Shown here: positions 1-9,421 of the stretch, piece after piece
Layout: every line of letters starts with the position of its first letter
How positions within the stretch are numbered: the first letter of the stretch is position 1
NCBI RefSeq assembly: GCF_900182655.1
Contig: NZ_FXTC01000005.1
Span: 1 to 64,000 of the forward strand
Length of the DNA: 64,000 nt
Reading direction: 5' to 3'
Origin: Chryseobacterium rhizoplanae
GTDB taxonomy: Bacteria; Bacteroidota; Bacteroidia; Flavobacteriales; Weeksellaceae
The notes under the pieces: model-generated
Databases searched by the model: none
The model's input: only the letters and a program-made list of their open reading frames with translations
Told to the model about the DNA's origin: nothing
Program-made: the position numbers and the translations under genes

Positions 1-68
1 ACAATTGTATTTTCAACAGAAATTAATAAATTTATAAACCTAAATACTCCTTAAGGACTTATTACAAA

Positions 69-581
69 ATGTCCAATTTAGTTTGAAGACTTACAGAACT
101 TAATGAATACAATTTAAATAAGCTTAGAACCTTCCAATATAGTGAAGATCAAGCAAAATTATATATAGAAACATTTTTTAGGCATTTAGAAAATGCATAT
201 CAGAAATTTGTAGAAGATTTTTTCCCAACTTTTAAGAAAAAATTTTCATTTTATAAAAATATACCACATGAATATTTTTTTTATATGAAAGATTCTGATA
301 TTTTAAAGCGGGGTATGTTTGGATATCGCCGTTCTACAAGTGAGATAAACAAATTCTATTACTATGATATTGAAAGTCGAGATCAAGCATTTGAAGATGA
401 TCAAGTATCCATTCTAAGACCATTTTCACTTGATGCTTTTCTTATCAATGAAGGATTAAATACAGTTCAATTACTACCTAATATGAAAATAGCAAAAGCT
501 GATGATTTTTGCGTCATTAGAGGTTGGGTTTATAAAATATTAAGGTCTGATTTGGAAAAATTTATAAAAAAAAATGTATAA
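69..581 (+). pseudogene. Hypothetical protein gene with an early in-frame stop
   Basis: An ATG at 69 opens a frame that meets TGA at 84-86 after five codons. The same frame then stays open to 581. Codons from 87 onward look coding (Lys/Phe/Tyr/Glu-rich, with no other stop), but the first downstream ATG is only at 285, which leaves 98 residues. A full product would be about 170 residues. The simplest reading is a nonsense change at codon 6, perhaps TGG to TGA. I do not recognise the family. The alternative is that only the 285-581 part is translated. The local DNA is very AT-rich, like the two genes that follow. Confidence 0.5.
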
Positions 582-635
582 ATATGTAAAAATTTTAACC
601 CTAACTTAAATCCAAAATATAAATAAAATTTAATG

Positions 636-653
636 CGACAGCTTTTGTCGTTT
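636..653 (+). terminator. Weak hairpin terminator after the first gene
   Basis: A 5-bp stem (CGACA/TGTCG) with a 5-nt loop is followed by TTT, between the 581 stop and the next start at 708. The stem is short, so this is tentative. Confidence 0.3.
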
Positions 654-707
654 AATCTATATATTTTTATCACAAGTATTATTTAAGTTAACTAAAAAAA
701 CAAAATT

Positions 708-1673
708 ATGGATTGGTGGAAAGGTACAAATAAACCGGATCAAGAATTTCTTGATAGAATGAGTATTGAATTTGAGAAAATTGATAAACTTTTTGCTGAA
801 ATCCCTGAAAGTACGGACGAAGAAGTATTAAAGGTAATTGAAACAAAATCTAAAACGGCAGAAGGTTTAATAAAACATTATCTTGATCTAACTAAGGTTT
901 TGGATCAACGAAGAGGCGACTACTATAAGGCTGCTTTACAACTTGTTGCTATAGGGCTTACTGGTCTTGGATTACTATTGAAATTTATCACATCTTCATC
1001 TATTTCACTTGTTTTTTTAATTAGTATCTCTATATGTTTGGGGCTTTTTACAATGATTATTACAGCTTTCCGTGTCATCACATGCTTTTATTGGCAAACA
1101 AAATCAGATAGATATCACTTTTTAAAAATTGATACTACAAAAATTCCAAATCTAGGAAACAGCTGGGAATGGTTTTATCATGGTGTTGAAGGATTATCGA
1201 AAATTCCTTTCATTTCTTCAGATTGGAAAAAAAGCAAAAAGCTTGAGCATGATAAAATTGGTGTTGATGGATATGTTAGTGGGGCAAGTTTCTATTTCGA
1301 AAACTTTATAAAATCAACTCCTCGTGATTTATATATCCAAAACTTAAAACATGCATATCTATTACTAGTTCATAATGCTTATAAAAATAAATTTGAGAGA
1401 CAATTAACAGATATTATGTCTAAGGGAGTTAATTTTACATTTTGGGTGGTAATCCTAGCAATAATAATATCACTCTTTTCACGGGCATTTTTATCAGACA
1501 TTCCAATTACAGCAAAAGATGAGACTACTATACCGATAAATATGAATATATCAAAACACTATACCTCCGCTGAAGAACTAAAAACAGATCGAAAACCTCG
1601 AGTAAAATTAGATTCTACAAAAAAAATAGATTCGGGTGAAAGGAGAAAAATTGATAATATATCTGGGAAATAG
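708..1673 (+). CDS. Predicted membrane protein, function unknown
   Basis: 321 residues. Two hydrophobic helices lie at about 75-93 and 98-122, and a third at about 246-268. Between them is a charged cytosolic-type segment of about 120 residues, and the tail is Lys/Asp-rich. The N-terminal 70 residues are acidic and probably helical. No signal peptide is visible. The radical SAM gene starts 22 bp after the stop, so the two are probably co-transcribed. The architecture (helix pair, long soluble loop, third helix) resembles small membrane sensors or effectors in bacterial accessory islands, but no family motif is identifiable and no function is assigned. Confidence 0.75.
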   Translation: MDWWKGTNKPDQEFLDRMSIEFEKIDKLFAEIPESTDEEVLKVIETKSKTAEGLIKHYLDLTKVLDQRRGDYYKAALQLVAIGLTGLGLLLKFITSSSISLVFLISISICLGLFTMIITAFRVITCFYWQTKSDRYHFLKIDTTKIPNLGNSWEWFYHGVEGLSKIPFISSDWKKSKKLEHDKIGVDGYVSGASFYFENFIKSTPRDLYIQNLKHAYLLLVHNAYKNKFERQLTDIMSKGVNFTFWVVILAIIISLFSRAFLSDIPITAKDETTIPINMNISKHYTSAEELKTDRKPRVKLDSTKKIDSGERRKIDNISGK

Positions 1674-1695
1674 TCAATTTTGAATTATTTATAAT

Positions 1696-2940
1696 ATGGT
1701 AACTAATTATGATTATGCATTAAGTGTAAGCTCCCAAATTTCACATTGTAGCTTGCCTTTAAGACTTGATTCCTATTCTAAGTGTTCATTTAGATGTTCT
1801 TATTGTTTTGCTAAAAACCGAGGAGGAAATCATCCCCCTAAAGGGATAAAAACAATCAATACAAAAGCATTTGAGAATATTTTTTTACGTCTAAAAGAAG
1901 ATAATAATCGTGAAAATGTCATTTCTCAATTTTTAAGAAGAAAAGTTCCATTACATTTTGGAGGTATGAGCGACCCATTTATGCCTTATGAATCATTAAA
2001 GAAAAAAACTTTTGAAACTTTAACGATTTTATCACATTTTCAATATCCAACAATTATCTCTACTAAGGGAAACCTTCTTTTTGAAGAAGATTATATAGAT
2101 TTAATTTCTAGTGGCAAATTTGTAATACAAGTCTCGTTTAGTACATTAAATGATGAACTTTCGAAAAAATTAGAAATTAATACCCCCTTACCTTCAGAAA
2201 GATTAGAAATGATTAAGCTTATTGCCTCATCTTGTTGGGTTTCTGCAAGGCTTCAGCCAATGATTCCTGGAAATTTAGAAAGTGCTAAAGAGGCATTAAT
2301 TACATTAGCATCGGCTGGGATTAAACATGTTTCTGTTGAATTTCTTAAAATCCCCTTTATTGGGAAAAAAAAACTGCTTGAAACTATTAATAAATCTTTA
2401 AATGCTGATATAAGTAGATACTACTCGGACAAGAAGATCAGTGGACTGGAGTTTTTAGTTAATAATGATTATGCAAATCATTTTCATAGTGAACTGATAA
2501 AAATTGCAACCCGATATAATATACAATATTCATCTGCTGATACTGATTTGTTACCATTTGATGGTAGTAATGCTTGCTGCTCTGGAACAGCAGAAGTTGA
2601 AGGCTTTGGTAATTATTATACATATACTTTTCCCCAAGCAATCAGAAATGCATTATCCGATAATAGTCAGTTACTAACATATGATCATCTTAATTCAGAA
2701 TGGGCTCCATCAGGATCAATTAAAAGATATCTTAATTCAAAAACAAGAATTGAGGGTGAAAATAATATTAAAAAATTTATGGCTCATAAATGGAATAATG
2801 CAACTTCTGGTTATGGGCCACTTGCTTTTCAAGGCATTATAGATACTAAAACATTTGATAATGACGGAATGAAAATATTCAAAATTTCGCAAGAAGCTTT
2901 TCATCTTGCTAAAACACTAAAATTTAATCGTTTTAAATAA
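1696..2940 (+). CDS. Radical SAM protein, spore-photoproduct-lyase-like subgroup
   Basis: 414 residues. The cluster-binding motif CxxxCxxC is at Cys30, Cys34 and Cys37, close to the N terminus as in SPL/Rv2578c-type radical SAM proteins. A GGMSDPF segment near residue 90 fits the conserved SDP(F/Y)QP-type strand of that subgroup. The family uses a [4Fe-4S] cluster and S-adenosylmethionine to make a 5'-deoxyadenosyl radical. The substrate here is unknown. The gene lies 22 bp after the membrane-protein gene. A cysteine pair in the C-terminal half (NACCSG) might bind metal. The enzyme class is secure; calling it a photolyase would not be justified. Confidence 0.85.
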   Translation: MVTNYDYALSVSSQISHCSLPLRLDSYSKCSFRCSYCFAKNRGGNHPPKGIKTINTKAFENIFLRLKEDNNRENVISQFLRRKVPLHFGGMSDPFMPYESLKKKTFETLTILSHFQYPTIISTKGNLLFEEDYIDLISSGKFVIQVSFSTLNDELSKKLEINTPLPSERLEMIKLIASSCWVSARLQPMIPGNLESAKEALITLASAGIKHVSVEFLKIPFIGKKKLLETINKSLNADISRYYSDKKISGLEFLVNNDYANHFHSELIKIATRYNIQYSSADTDLLPFDGSNACCSGTAEVEGFGNYYTYTFPQAIRNALSDNSQLLTYDHLNSEWAPSGSIKRYLNSKTRIEGENNIKKFMAHKWNNATSGYGPLAFQGIIDTKTFDNDGMKIFKISQEAFHLAKTLKFNRFK

Positions 2941-3010
2941 AAAGAGTAATTTTCAACTCCCTGGCTCTTCTAAGTTTCTAGACTTTGCACAGCAGAGAAA
3001 TAAAAACCAC

Positions 3011-3682
3011 CTATACCTTCCTAATTATATTCCCCGTAAGACTAATATAATTAAACATACAAAACGTCGCTATCGCCCCGAAAGTATGCCATAAAAAGTG
3101 GGTTCCGAAACTGAACCATTCCCATTTATCAGCGATACGGAAGGTTAATGCAAAAACAAACGACAATACAGCAAAGCCTACCCATTTGCCGGCTTTCCAT
3201 TGGGTATAGATCAAATACCGTAGTACCGAGAAAACTACAAATGAGGCCATGATTGCATAGTTGACGTTGATAAAAAGAGAAGGGTTATCTACCAAAATCC
3301 AGTTTCTCAAAGCGAACATAAGTACTGCATATCCCAGAACCATGACAGCAGCATAATACCATCTGGTACTCTGTGCTATAAAATAAAACCCGGCAGAGAG
3401 GCATAATACCATAATGGGCAGCCAATCCATCATAATAAATACCGGCCACTGTCTGAAGGAATGGTAAACCGTTCCTCCTATGGCACCAATATATAATAAC
3501 ACCAGGCAATAGGTTAGAAAAGGATATTTTTTGAAATTACCCTTCATTTTAAGGGTCCAGAAAATGGCTATGGCTAAAAATAATATGGCAGTGATTGCAT
3601 TCAAGGGCTCAGGGAAAAAATGAGCCATATCTGTTTCTTTATACAACAGGCCTCCGTCCGGTGGTATTGGGTTTATCGGCAT
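3011..3682 (-). CDS. CREST-superfamily membrane hydrolase, ceramidase-like
   Basis: 223 residues, with about seven hydrophobic segments. The conserved CREST (alkaline ceramidase/PAQR/Per1) positions are visible: an E-P-x-N motif at about 25-28 at the start of the first helix, His74-Ser75 (YHS), Asp86 in the next helix, and the paired histidines His195 and His199 (HFLWH) in the last helix. These residues bind zinc and form the hydrolase site in the family. The substrate is unknown; a sphingolipid amide is plausible because Bacteroidota make sphingolipids. The gene is separated from the fibre cassette by a terminator and is probably chromosomal background, not part of the eCIS. Confidence 0.8.
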   Translation of the reverse strand: MPINPIPPDGGLLYKETDMAHFFPEPLNAITAILFLAIAIFWTLKMKGNFKKYPFLTYCLVLLYIGAIGGTVYHSFRQWPVFIMMDWLPIMVLCLSAGFYFIAQSTRWYYAAVMVLGYAVLMFALRNWILVDNPSLFINVNYAIMASFVVFSVLRYLIYTQWKAGKWVGFAVLSFVFALTFRIADKWEWFSFGTHFLWHTFGAIATFCMFNYISLTGNIIRKV

Positions 3683-3743
3683 TGTCTTTTTTATATTATA
3701 TTTATAGTGATATAATTATTCTAAATATATAAAAAATTACGGC

Positions 3744-3878
3744 ATGATTTACCTGGATGTGCCCGATTATATTTACAAAAATGTTAATTCTACTCTAATA
3801 CCAATAAACAAGGTTGATTATAAAACCAATATTGTTCAGAGAGTTATACCAGATTTATATTGGCAGCTCACACAGTAA
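3744..3878 (+). CDS. 44-codon ORF, possible gene remnant
   Basis: ATG at 3744 and TAA at 3876-3878. The peptide has ordinary, non-repetitive composition (MIYLDVPDYI...IPDLYWQLTQ) and reads like the C-terminal end of a larger protein. No clear ribosome binding site was found. It lies between two minus-strand genes in the opposite orientation. It could be a real micro-protein or a leftover 3' end from an older gene. Confidence 0.25.
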   Translation: MIYLDVPDYIYKNVNSTLIPINKVDYKTNIVQRVIPDLYWQLTQ

Positions 3879-3886
3879 TACAACAC

Positions 3887-3930
3887 AAAACCCACAATCA
3901 GAAGACTTTCATTCTCTGACTGTGGGTTTT
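3887..3930 (-). terminator. Terminator of the distal fibre cassette
   Basis: 16-bp inverted repeat (3887-3902 with 3915-3930, one G:T-type mismatch) with a 12-nt loop. In the minus direction it begins with an A-run and ends with a T-run. It lies about 60 bp after the stop of the 876-residue fibre gene. Confidence 0.85.
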
Positions 3931-3989
3931 ATCTTATAGTATTGTAAAAAGTTTCTTAATCTATATCCACAGATAACTACTCTATTTTC

Positions 3990-6620
3990 TTACCAGATAA
4001 ACTTGCAGTTTTGTTCCTGTTCTGCAATTATTCTTCGTGATTTTGTTACATACAATCTAAGAAAACAGCCCGGGCTGATATTATAGATTCTTTTGCCATA
4101 TACATCAACTCCCATGGTACCTCCGCCATTGTCAAAGTTATAAATAACGATCTGCTGTTTCGGGTAGATTTCTTTGAAATTCACCACCATTTTAATCTGC
4201 TCTCCAATAACATGGATAAGCCTGTTTCTATCATCTATGCTAAGATTGCTGGAAGAGAATTCATATTCATGCGGATCTAATCTAACGGCGTAATCCTTAG
4301 GATCAGACTGATCATTAACAATTTCATCTTTGAGACTCGCTGTTCTGCCATTAGGAATAAACATTGTATCCGGGTTTTCATCTTCAGATTTAAAGTTTTC
4401 ACTGGCTTTTACAGACCCTTCTACCGTTAACTTATCACCCCCATTCGCCTCTCTTCCCATTCCGAAGTGGCCCAACTCTGTATGAAAATTTAAACCTCCA
4501 AACCCATTATACTCAGAACCATAGGAATAATATTCGTTTCGTTTCGTTGCTAACAATCTTTTCTGATGAATATCTACAATACCTGACTCAGCACTATTGA
4601 GATAATTATCTGAAATAGCTAAACCTGATCCGGTATTTACTGTAAAGTCCGAGTTGAGCTGTAACCCGTACTGAGCCATATAATTCCATTGCTGAATACT
4701 CCCTATGTTAAAATCCTGAGTAGTCCAGATTTGCGCCCAATCAGACCAGCTGCCTCCACTCATAGTCCTTTGGTAGGTTATGTTACTTGTATTACTCGAC
4801 CCAAATGAAGTTGCAGTCTGCTTTACCCAGGTACCATCGTGGGCTTCAATGATCACATACCACCAGCCGTTATTATTTAAAGGCGCATTGGTTAAGCCCA
4901 CTCCCCTGTAAAAACCTGTTTTAAGGTAATTATTCAGATTTGTACCTGAAATGATAACAGATGTACCATTCGGGGTACTTAAAAAGTTTGTTTGTACATA
5001 AGACTGTGTTGCCAATGCTACATATAATCCTGAGCTATGATACATATACGGAAATGCATTCCCATCTGAAGTAGGTATATTTCCGGACGAAAATCCCACT
5101 GCTATAGCATTTTCCTGACCATTAGCTTTTGTATTTAGTTGCTTTATGTTGACTGCATGAGTCTCTAAAGTTCCTGCCGGAATAACGGGACTATGGGTAA
5201 ATGTCTTGGTATCGCTTATTGTTTCAACTCCGTTTTTTCCTACGAATGCATTTAAAGACTCACTTTTTGTGTAGTAATTAGATAATACAGCATTCGAAAG
5301 ATATCCTGCATTAGCATGGTTTCCCCAATTGAATGCGGTATTCCAGTTGTTTATATTGGCTGCAGAAAAATCATTTGAATCCCAATCTTTCGTCCAGGGA
5401 TACCACGTTCCACTGAAACAATACCTCCTATAGACATCATTGTTATTGGCATAAGTAGTATATTCCTGAACTATATGGGTTGACGTATAGTAAACTCTTA
5501 ATTGTCCAGCTAAACCTGCAGGATAATTATTTGCAGAAGTTGCATTTGCATTTCCTGTCTGCACCCACCATCCTGTAGAAGTAATACTATTTAAATCTAT
5601 GGTAGGACCTAAAATTCCTCTGTAAAGAAAACCTGTGTTGTATGCTGATATCCAATCTGCAGAAGTTCCATCATTGAGTGTTGTAATTCTACCTGTATTA
5701 TTAATTTTTACAACCTCAGTTAATGCCGGAATATCTCCATTTGTACCGGTGGCACTCCCATAATTAAATGAAAAGTTTTTATGGTTATTCACTGTAAGCC
5801 CCCATGAGCTTAATGATCCTCTTGGTTGGGTAAAATCAGTTCCATTAAATTGTAAATTCTGGCCTAACCATACCCCATAACCATGGGTCGTATTAGACAG
5901 ATTAGTATGGAAAATAGCTGACCCTGCCGCCGTTTGACTACCAAATAACAAATTATAAGCATCTACAAACTGAGTATTATTAGCATTAATCACTACCTGG
6001 CCTGCACTTACTGAATCTCCCTGAGGCCTCAAATAAACGATTCCCGAAGTTCCATCTCCTGAAATTAATGTAAATGCGGATCCTGTTCTAATTCTGTTTA
6101 CTCCCTGTCTTTGAACCTGAAGTTCACCTGCTGTACTGTTAATTGTTCCTGCTACTCCTATATTACCGGATGTATAGCTATTCCCTGAAACATGCAGCCT
6201 ATATCCATCGAGTGGTAATGATGATCCGTTTAATCCGATTCCTACTCTCTGATCTGATGTCCAGAGAAGCGCCTTAGTAGCATTGTAAGTTGTGGCACCG
6301 AAATAGCCATACGACATCTTTACAGTCCCATCTGCTTCTACTGCACCAAACCATGCAACAGTATCCACTACGCCATTAGAACCCGCTAACTGTAAAATAT
6401 CTCTTGAAAATCCGGTTGCTGCCGTTACTGTAGATAAATCTTTTCTTATTGTACTGTTGGCAGTATGATTAAACGTAAGGGTACCACTCATCAGGTCTCC
6501 CGATCTATTAACATAAGCATTGTTATCCAGAGAGCCATCCGCCTTTAAAAACTGGGCAGCTGTGCCGCCCGTTACTTTATAGCCTTTAGAGGTGTTATAA
6601 TATGCGTATTTTACATCCAT
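3990..6620 (-). CDS. eCIS tail fibre, distal cassette, large subunit
   Basis: 876 residues, rich in Gly/Asn/Ser/Thr as in trimeric phage fibres. The N terminus begins MDVKYAYY, shared with the preceding 472-residue protein. Several pyocin-knob-like segments (GWW...W..W pattern, for example near 340-400 and 580-640) suggest receptor-binding knobs. The C-terminal 200 residues, from a KLTVEGSVKA segment onward, are homologous to the end of the 1684-residue fibre of the other cassette. The start is 2 bp after the previous stop, so this is the last gene of a three-gene operon. The role, target-surface binding by the particle, is inferred from fold and context. No catalytic residues were seen. Confidence 0.8.
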   Translation of the reverse strand: MDVKYAYYNTSKGYKVTGGTAAQFLKADGSLDNNAYVNRSGDLMSGTLTFNHTANSTIRKDLSTVTAATGFSRDILQLAGSNGVVDTVAWFGAVEADGTVKMSYGYFGATTYNATKALLWTSDQRVGIGLNGSSLPLDGYRLHVSGNSYTSGNIGVAGTINSTAGELQVQRQGVNRIRTGSAFTLISGDGTSGIVYLRPQGDSVSAGQVVINANNTQFVDAYNLLFGSQTAAGSAIFHTNLSNTTHGYGVWLGQNLQFNGTDFTQPRGSLSSWGLTVNNHKNFSFNYGSATGTNGDIPALTEVVKINNTGRITTLNDGTSADWISAYNTGFLYRGILGPTIDLNSITSTGWWVQTGNANATSANNYPAGLAGQLRVYYTSTHIVQEYTTYANNNDVYRRYCFSGTWYPWTKDWDSNDFSAANINNWNTAFNWGNHANAGYLSNAVLSNYYTKSESLNAFVGKNGVETISDTKTFTHSPVIPAGTLETHAVNIKQLNTKANGQENAIAVGFSSGNIPTSDGNAFPYMYHSSGLYVALATQSYVQTNFLSTPNGTSVIISGTNLNNYLKTGFYRGVGLTNAPLNNNGWWYVIIEAHDGTWVKQTATSFGSSNTSNITYQRTMSGGSWSDWAQIWTTQDFNIGSIQQWNYMAQYGLQLNSDFTVNTGSGLAISDNYLNSAESGIVDIHQKRLLATKRNEYYSYGSEYNGFGGLNFHTELGHFGMGREANGGDKLTVEGSVKASENFKSEDENPDTMFIPNGRTASLKDEIVNDQSDPKDYAVRLDPHEYEFSSSNLSIDDRNRLIHVIGEQIKMVVNFKEIYPKQQIVIYNFDNGGGTMGVDVYGKRIYNISPGCFLRLYVTKSRRIIAEQEQNCKFIW

Positions 6621-6621
6621 G

Positions 6622-8040
6622 TTAAATATCTTTACGCGTTACTGTTATGGATACAGCATTAGGTAAAGCAGAATCGAATTCAACATCTATTTTATTCGGA
6701 TCGGTTAATTTTATTCTGCCATCTATTTTGTAAAAGGTTACCGTATCATACATGGCAACATCTACATTTCTGGTTCCTAAATTGTGTACCACACCTGATG
6801 ATCCGGAAATAGAGGTCGTGTATGATTTTACATTATTATTTCCGGCAATTACTCTACCTTTAGCGTCAACGGTCACCTCATCGTAAGTTCCGGCAGTTAC
6901 TCCTGTTGCAGCTAATGTCAACCCTGAGGTAACATTGGTAGAACCGTCAAAAGTTGCGGTCCATGTAGCATCACCTGAAGCAGAAATGGTTCTTGGTGTT
7001 GTCAATTTTGCAGCTGATCCGGTTGTATTCACTGCTGCAGTTCCCGTTAATAATGTCGCAGGAACAGCAGTAACAGGTACTGTTACATTTCCGGAACCGT
7101 CAATGTTTTGTGCCGTTGCGGTAACACCTGAAAGTGTAATGGTTCTTACTGTAGTCCATTTTGTAGCGGAAAGAACATTTTTTGCTGCATCTGCCGTGTT
7201 ATCAGCATTCCCTAGGCCTACATGAGATTTGTTTAAGACTACAACACCTGTTAATCCATTTACAGAATCTACAGCTCCTGAGGTGATATAAACGAACGTA
7301 GTTCCCGTCCATCGGTAGGTTTTATTGGTATCAAGAGATACATAAATTTTACCTGTCTCACCAGTGATAAGGGTAGTATAACTGGCTTCTTTATAAAATT
7401 TCCCGTCAGCAGTTTTATAATATCCCTCCAAAACATCATCTACATAAGATGGCAATTGAGATGCAGGCACCAGTCCTGATGCATCCAGTGCAGCAACCCC
7501 ATTAGCGGCTCCTTTTTGTGATAACGGAATATAATTAGCTAAATCTGATGAAGTGGGCATAGAACCCAGATTTACTGTTATTCCATTGGTTGTCTGGGTA
7601 ATCCCCGTAACCACATTTCCTGTACCTGAAGTAGTAATTGGTAAGGAAAATGAAGTTCCTGACAATGTCAAACCATTACCCGCGCTGTAGGTAGTGTCCG
7701 TAGAGACTAATGTAATTGTATTTCCGGTCTGGTTCACAGCCATATTAGCACCTGCCGCAAGGGTAACATCTCCGGAAACCAATGTACCGGATGTACCTCC
7801 TTTCAGACGCGTAATGGTATCTGGCGTTGTAAATGATCTGTTGGCTGACAAATCATAGGCTGTACCGTTAATTGTTAAAGTTCTTGTTTTTGGCACATAA
7901 TCTAACGGATTTAAATTTCCGTCATGCCAGAAAGAATTGATAGCCCTTGTACCGCCGCCTGCGGTTACAATATCATTGTCTGTTTTCCCCTCTATTTTGT
8001 ATCCTACAGAGCTTCGATAATAAGCGTATTTAATGTCCAT
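6622..8040 (-). CDS. eCIS tail fibre shaft protein, distal cassette
   Basis: 472 residues with a low-complexity Thr/Gly/Val/Ala composition. It contains phage-fibre phrases such as LGNADNTADAAK and repeated S-A-T-K-W/T-T-P-R-T-I units, which are typical of beta-stranded fibre shafts. The first eight residues (MDIKYAYY) match those of the 876-residue protein downstream. The last 50 residues resemble the C-terminal ends of the 283- and 339-residue cassette proteins, with a D-T/S-V-T...I-V-F-D pattern. It sits 2 bp from each neighbour, so translation is probably coupled. Likely a fibre connector or shaft. Confidence 0.78.
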   Translation of the reverse strand: MDIKYAYYRSSVGYKIEGKTDNDIVTAGGGTRAINSFWHDGNLNPLDYVPKTRTLTINGTAYDLSANRSFTTPDTITRLKGGTSGTLVSGDVTLAAGANMAVNQTGNTITLVSTDTTYSAGNGLTLSGTSFSLPITTSGTGNVVTGITQTTNGITVNLGSMPTSSDLANYIPLSQKGAANGVAALDASGLVPASQLPSYVDDVLEGYYKTADGKFYKEASYTTLITGETGKIYVSLDTNKTYRWTGTTFVYITSGAVDSVNGLTGVVVLNKSHVGLGNADNTADAAKNVLSATKWTTVRTITLSGVTATAQNIDGSGNVTVPVTAVPATLLTGTAAVNTTGSAAKLTTPRTISASGDATWTATFDGSTNVTSGLTLAATGVTAGTYDEVTVDAKGRVIAGNNNVKSYTTSISGSSGVVHNLGTRNVDVAMYDTVTFYKIDGRIKLTDPNKIDVEFDSALPNAVSITVTRKDI

Positions 8041-8042
8041 AA

Positions 8043-8894
8043 TTATATTTTTTTAATTGTTAACTGAATTATATTGGGTGGTAATGAGTCAAACAGTACT
8101 TCTATAGTATTGGTGTCTATTCTTCTTACCTTAATGGGTATTGTAAACATTGTCACTGTGTCGTAAGCATCAATCACAAAGCTTAAAGTATCAAGATCAT
8201 GTTTTATCCTGGAGTCTCCCCTAACTCTTTCTTCATGTTTAATTTTTTCGGCGCTGGCTGCATCTTCGATATTTTTAATCTTACTGTATACCAAATCATT
8301 AAACTGATTTTGATAAGTAATGCTCCCCCAGTTTGAATACATCCCGGCAAGGTTGATTGTATCATCTGAAATATTTCTGATAACAGCTTCTTTAAGCAGT
8401 TCTATCTGCTGCCTGTTTTCTTTGATATAGTCTACGATTTCCTGGAGTTCATCAAGATTGGCATCATCAGAGGCTAATATTTCATTAATTCTCCTGATAT
8501 GTTCAAGCATTTCATCATCTTTTGCCTGAAATACATTGACTATTTCCCTGATCTGCTCTTTTGTAAAGACATTTCCAGTCTCTTCACTACCATCTATAGT
8601 AGCGGCTAATTTGATTTTTAATTTTTCTTTCCATTCCTCTACATTGGCATCCGTAAGATTGGATGCATTACGCTTTGCCAGCACTGAAATATGTGCGTTT
8701 TGATCTTCCAGATGATCGGTAAAAGTTGAGGCAGACAGTGTTTTTTGAAAAGCTTCATATAAACCTGCCACCTCATCCATTTTGATTTTTTCATCTAAAT
8801 GACGGAATGAAGAAAAGGTCTGCTTAAACTGATATTCTGTAGGGATATCACCTTTTTCAAACCAACTGAAAATTATATGTAATGGTGTACTCAT
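8043..8894 (-). CDS. Fibre-cassette leader with F-E-x-G-x-x-P-T-E module, distal copy
   Basis: 283 residues. The N terminus carries the module W-F-E-K-G-D-I-P-T-E-Y-Q-F (11-23). The same module opens the 279-residue protein of the other cassette and, in variant form, the 285- and 245-residue proteins near 21-22 kb. The centre is strongly helical and acidic, probably coiled coil (about 110-150, an LDELQEIVDYIKENR stretch). The C-terminal 50 residues form a beta-rich domain shared with the other cassette proteins. It is first in its operon and 66% or so of its length aligns by eye with the 279-residue paralogue. Likely a docking or adaptor protein joining the fibre to the baseplate; that role is inferred. 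Confidence 0.75.
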   Translation of the reverse strand: MSTPLHIIFSWFEKGDIPTEYQFKQTFSSFRHLDEKIKMDEVAGLYEAFQKTLSASTFTDHLEDQNAHISVLAKRNASNLTDANVEEWKEKLKIKLAATIDGSEETGNVFTKEQIREIVNVFQAKDDEMLEHIRRINEILASDDANLDELQEIVDYIKENRQQIELLKEAVIRNISDDTINLAGMYSNWGSITYQNQFNDLVYSKIKNIEDAASAEKIKHEERVRGDSRIKHDLDTLSFVIDAYDTVTMFTIPIKVRRIDTNTIEVLFDSLPPNIIQLTIKKI

Positions 8895-8917
8895 TTTAAT
8901 TATTGAAAATTAGTTTT

Positions 8918-8957
8918 GATCAAATTGATCATTCGGAAAACCTATAAGTCTTATAGG
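8918..8957. promoter_or_regulatory. Two perfect palindromes upstream of the distal fibre operon
   Basis: TGATCAA-A-TTGATCA occupies 8918-8932 and CCTATAAG-T-CTTATAGG occupies 8941-8957, both just upstream of the ATG at 8894. Two adjacent odd-length dyads in a leader suggest an operator or an RNA hairpin. The equivalent region before the other cassette (16975-17005) keeps only a degenerate form of the first. Confidence 0.4.
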
Positions 8958-9125
8958 CTGATCGCCTTAAATGGAATTTTATATTTTTTGAGCGATTTTT
9001 GATTCACCCTTATTTTATCACCTTGTCAATTAGTGGATTACTTAACTACATTTTTTACAATACTTCCTGCCAGCTCTTTTAGTGTGCTATCTTTTGAACT
9101 CACTGACTTTTCACATGATTCAGAG

Positions 9126-9193
9126 TTCAAATTTCATTTTTCTTATACTCTTATAAAAGTTTTTTGACCCTTCCATTCTGTAGTTGCAGTAAA
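9126..9193 (-). repeat. Interspersed 65-nt element, copy A
   Basis: One of seven related non-coding elements in this window, all in the same orientation. The conserved core on the plus strand is AAAGTTTTTTG, then about 12 nt, then CTGTAGTTGCAGTAA. An upstream TTCAAATTT block is also shared. It lies 240 bp upstream of the distal fibre operon. Confidence 0.7.
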
Positions 9194-9234
9194 CTTTATT
9201 TTCGGAAAACAGGAATGATACTGTTTGTAATTAC

Positions 9235-9310
9235 AGTGTTCAAAATTCTTGTTTTTAAAGCTCTTGTGAAAGTTTTTTGACCTCTCCGTTCTGTAGTTGC
9301 AGTAAACTTA
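9235..9310 (-). repeat. Interspersed 65-nt element, copy B
   Basis: Same element as copy A, 110 bp further upstream. It has the TTCAAAATT block, the AAAGTTTTTTG core and CTGTAGTTGCAGTAAAC. A and B form a tandem pair. The 8895-9421 gap holds these two copies, the palindromes and no convincing ORF. Confidence 0.7.
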
Positions 9311-9421
9311 CCATTCAACAGATTCAAACGAACCCAATCATTTATCAGAGAAGATTTTTATAAAAACAGGATCTTTTAAAAGAAAATGCCAAATATTCCG
9401 TTTAATTCTTAAATTTGGCTA

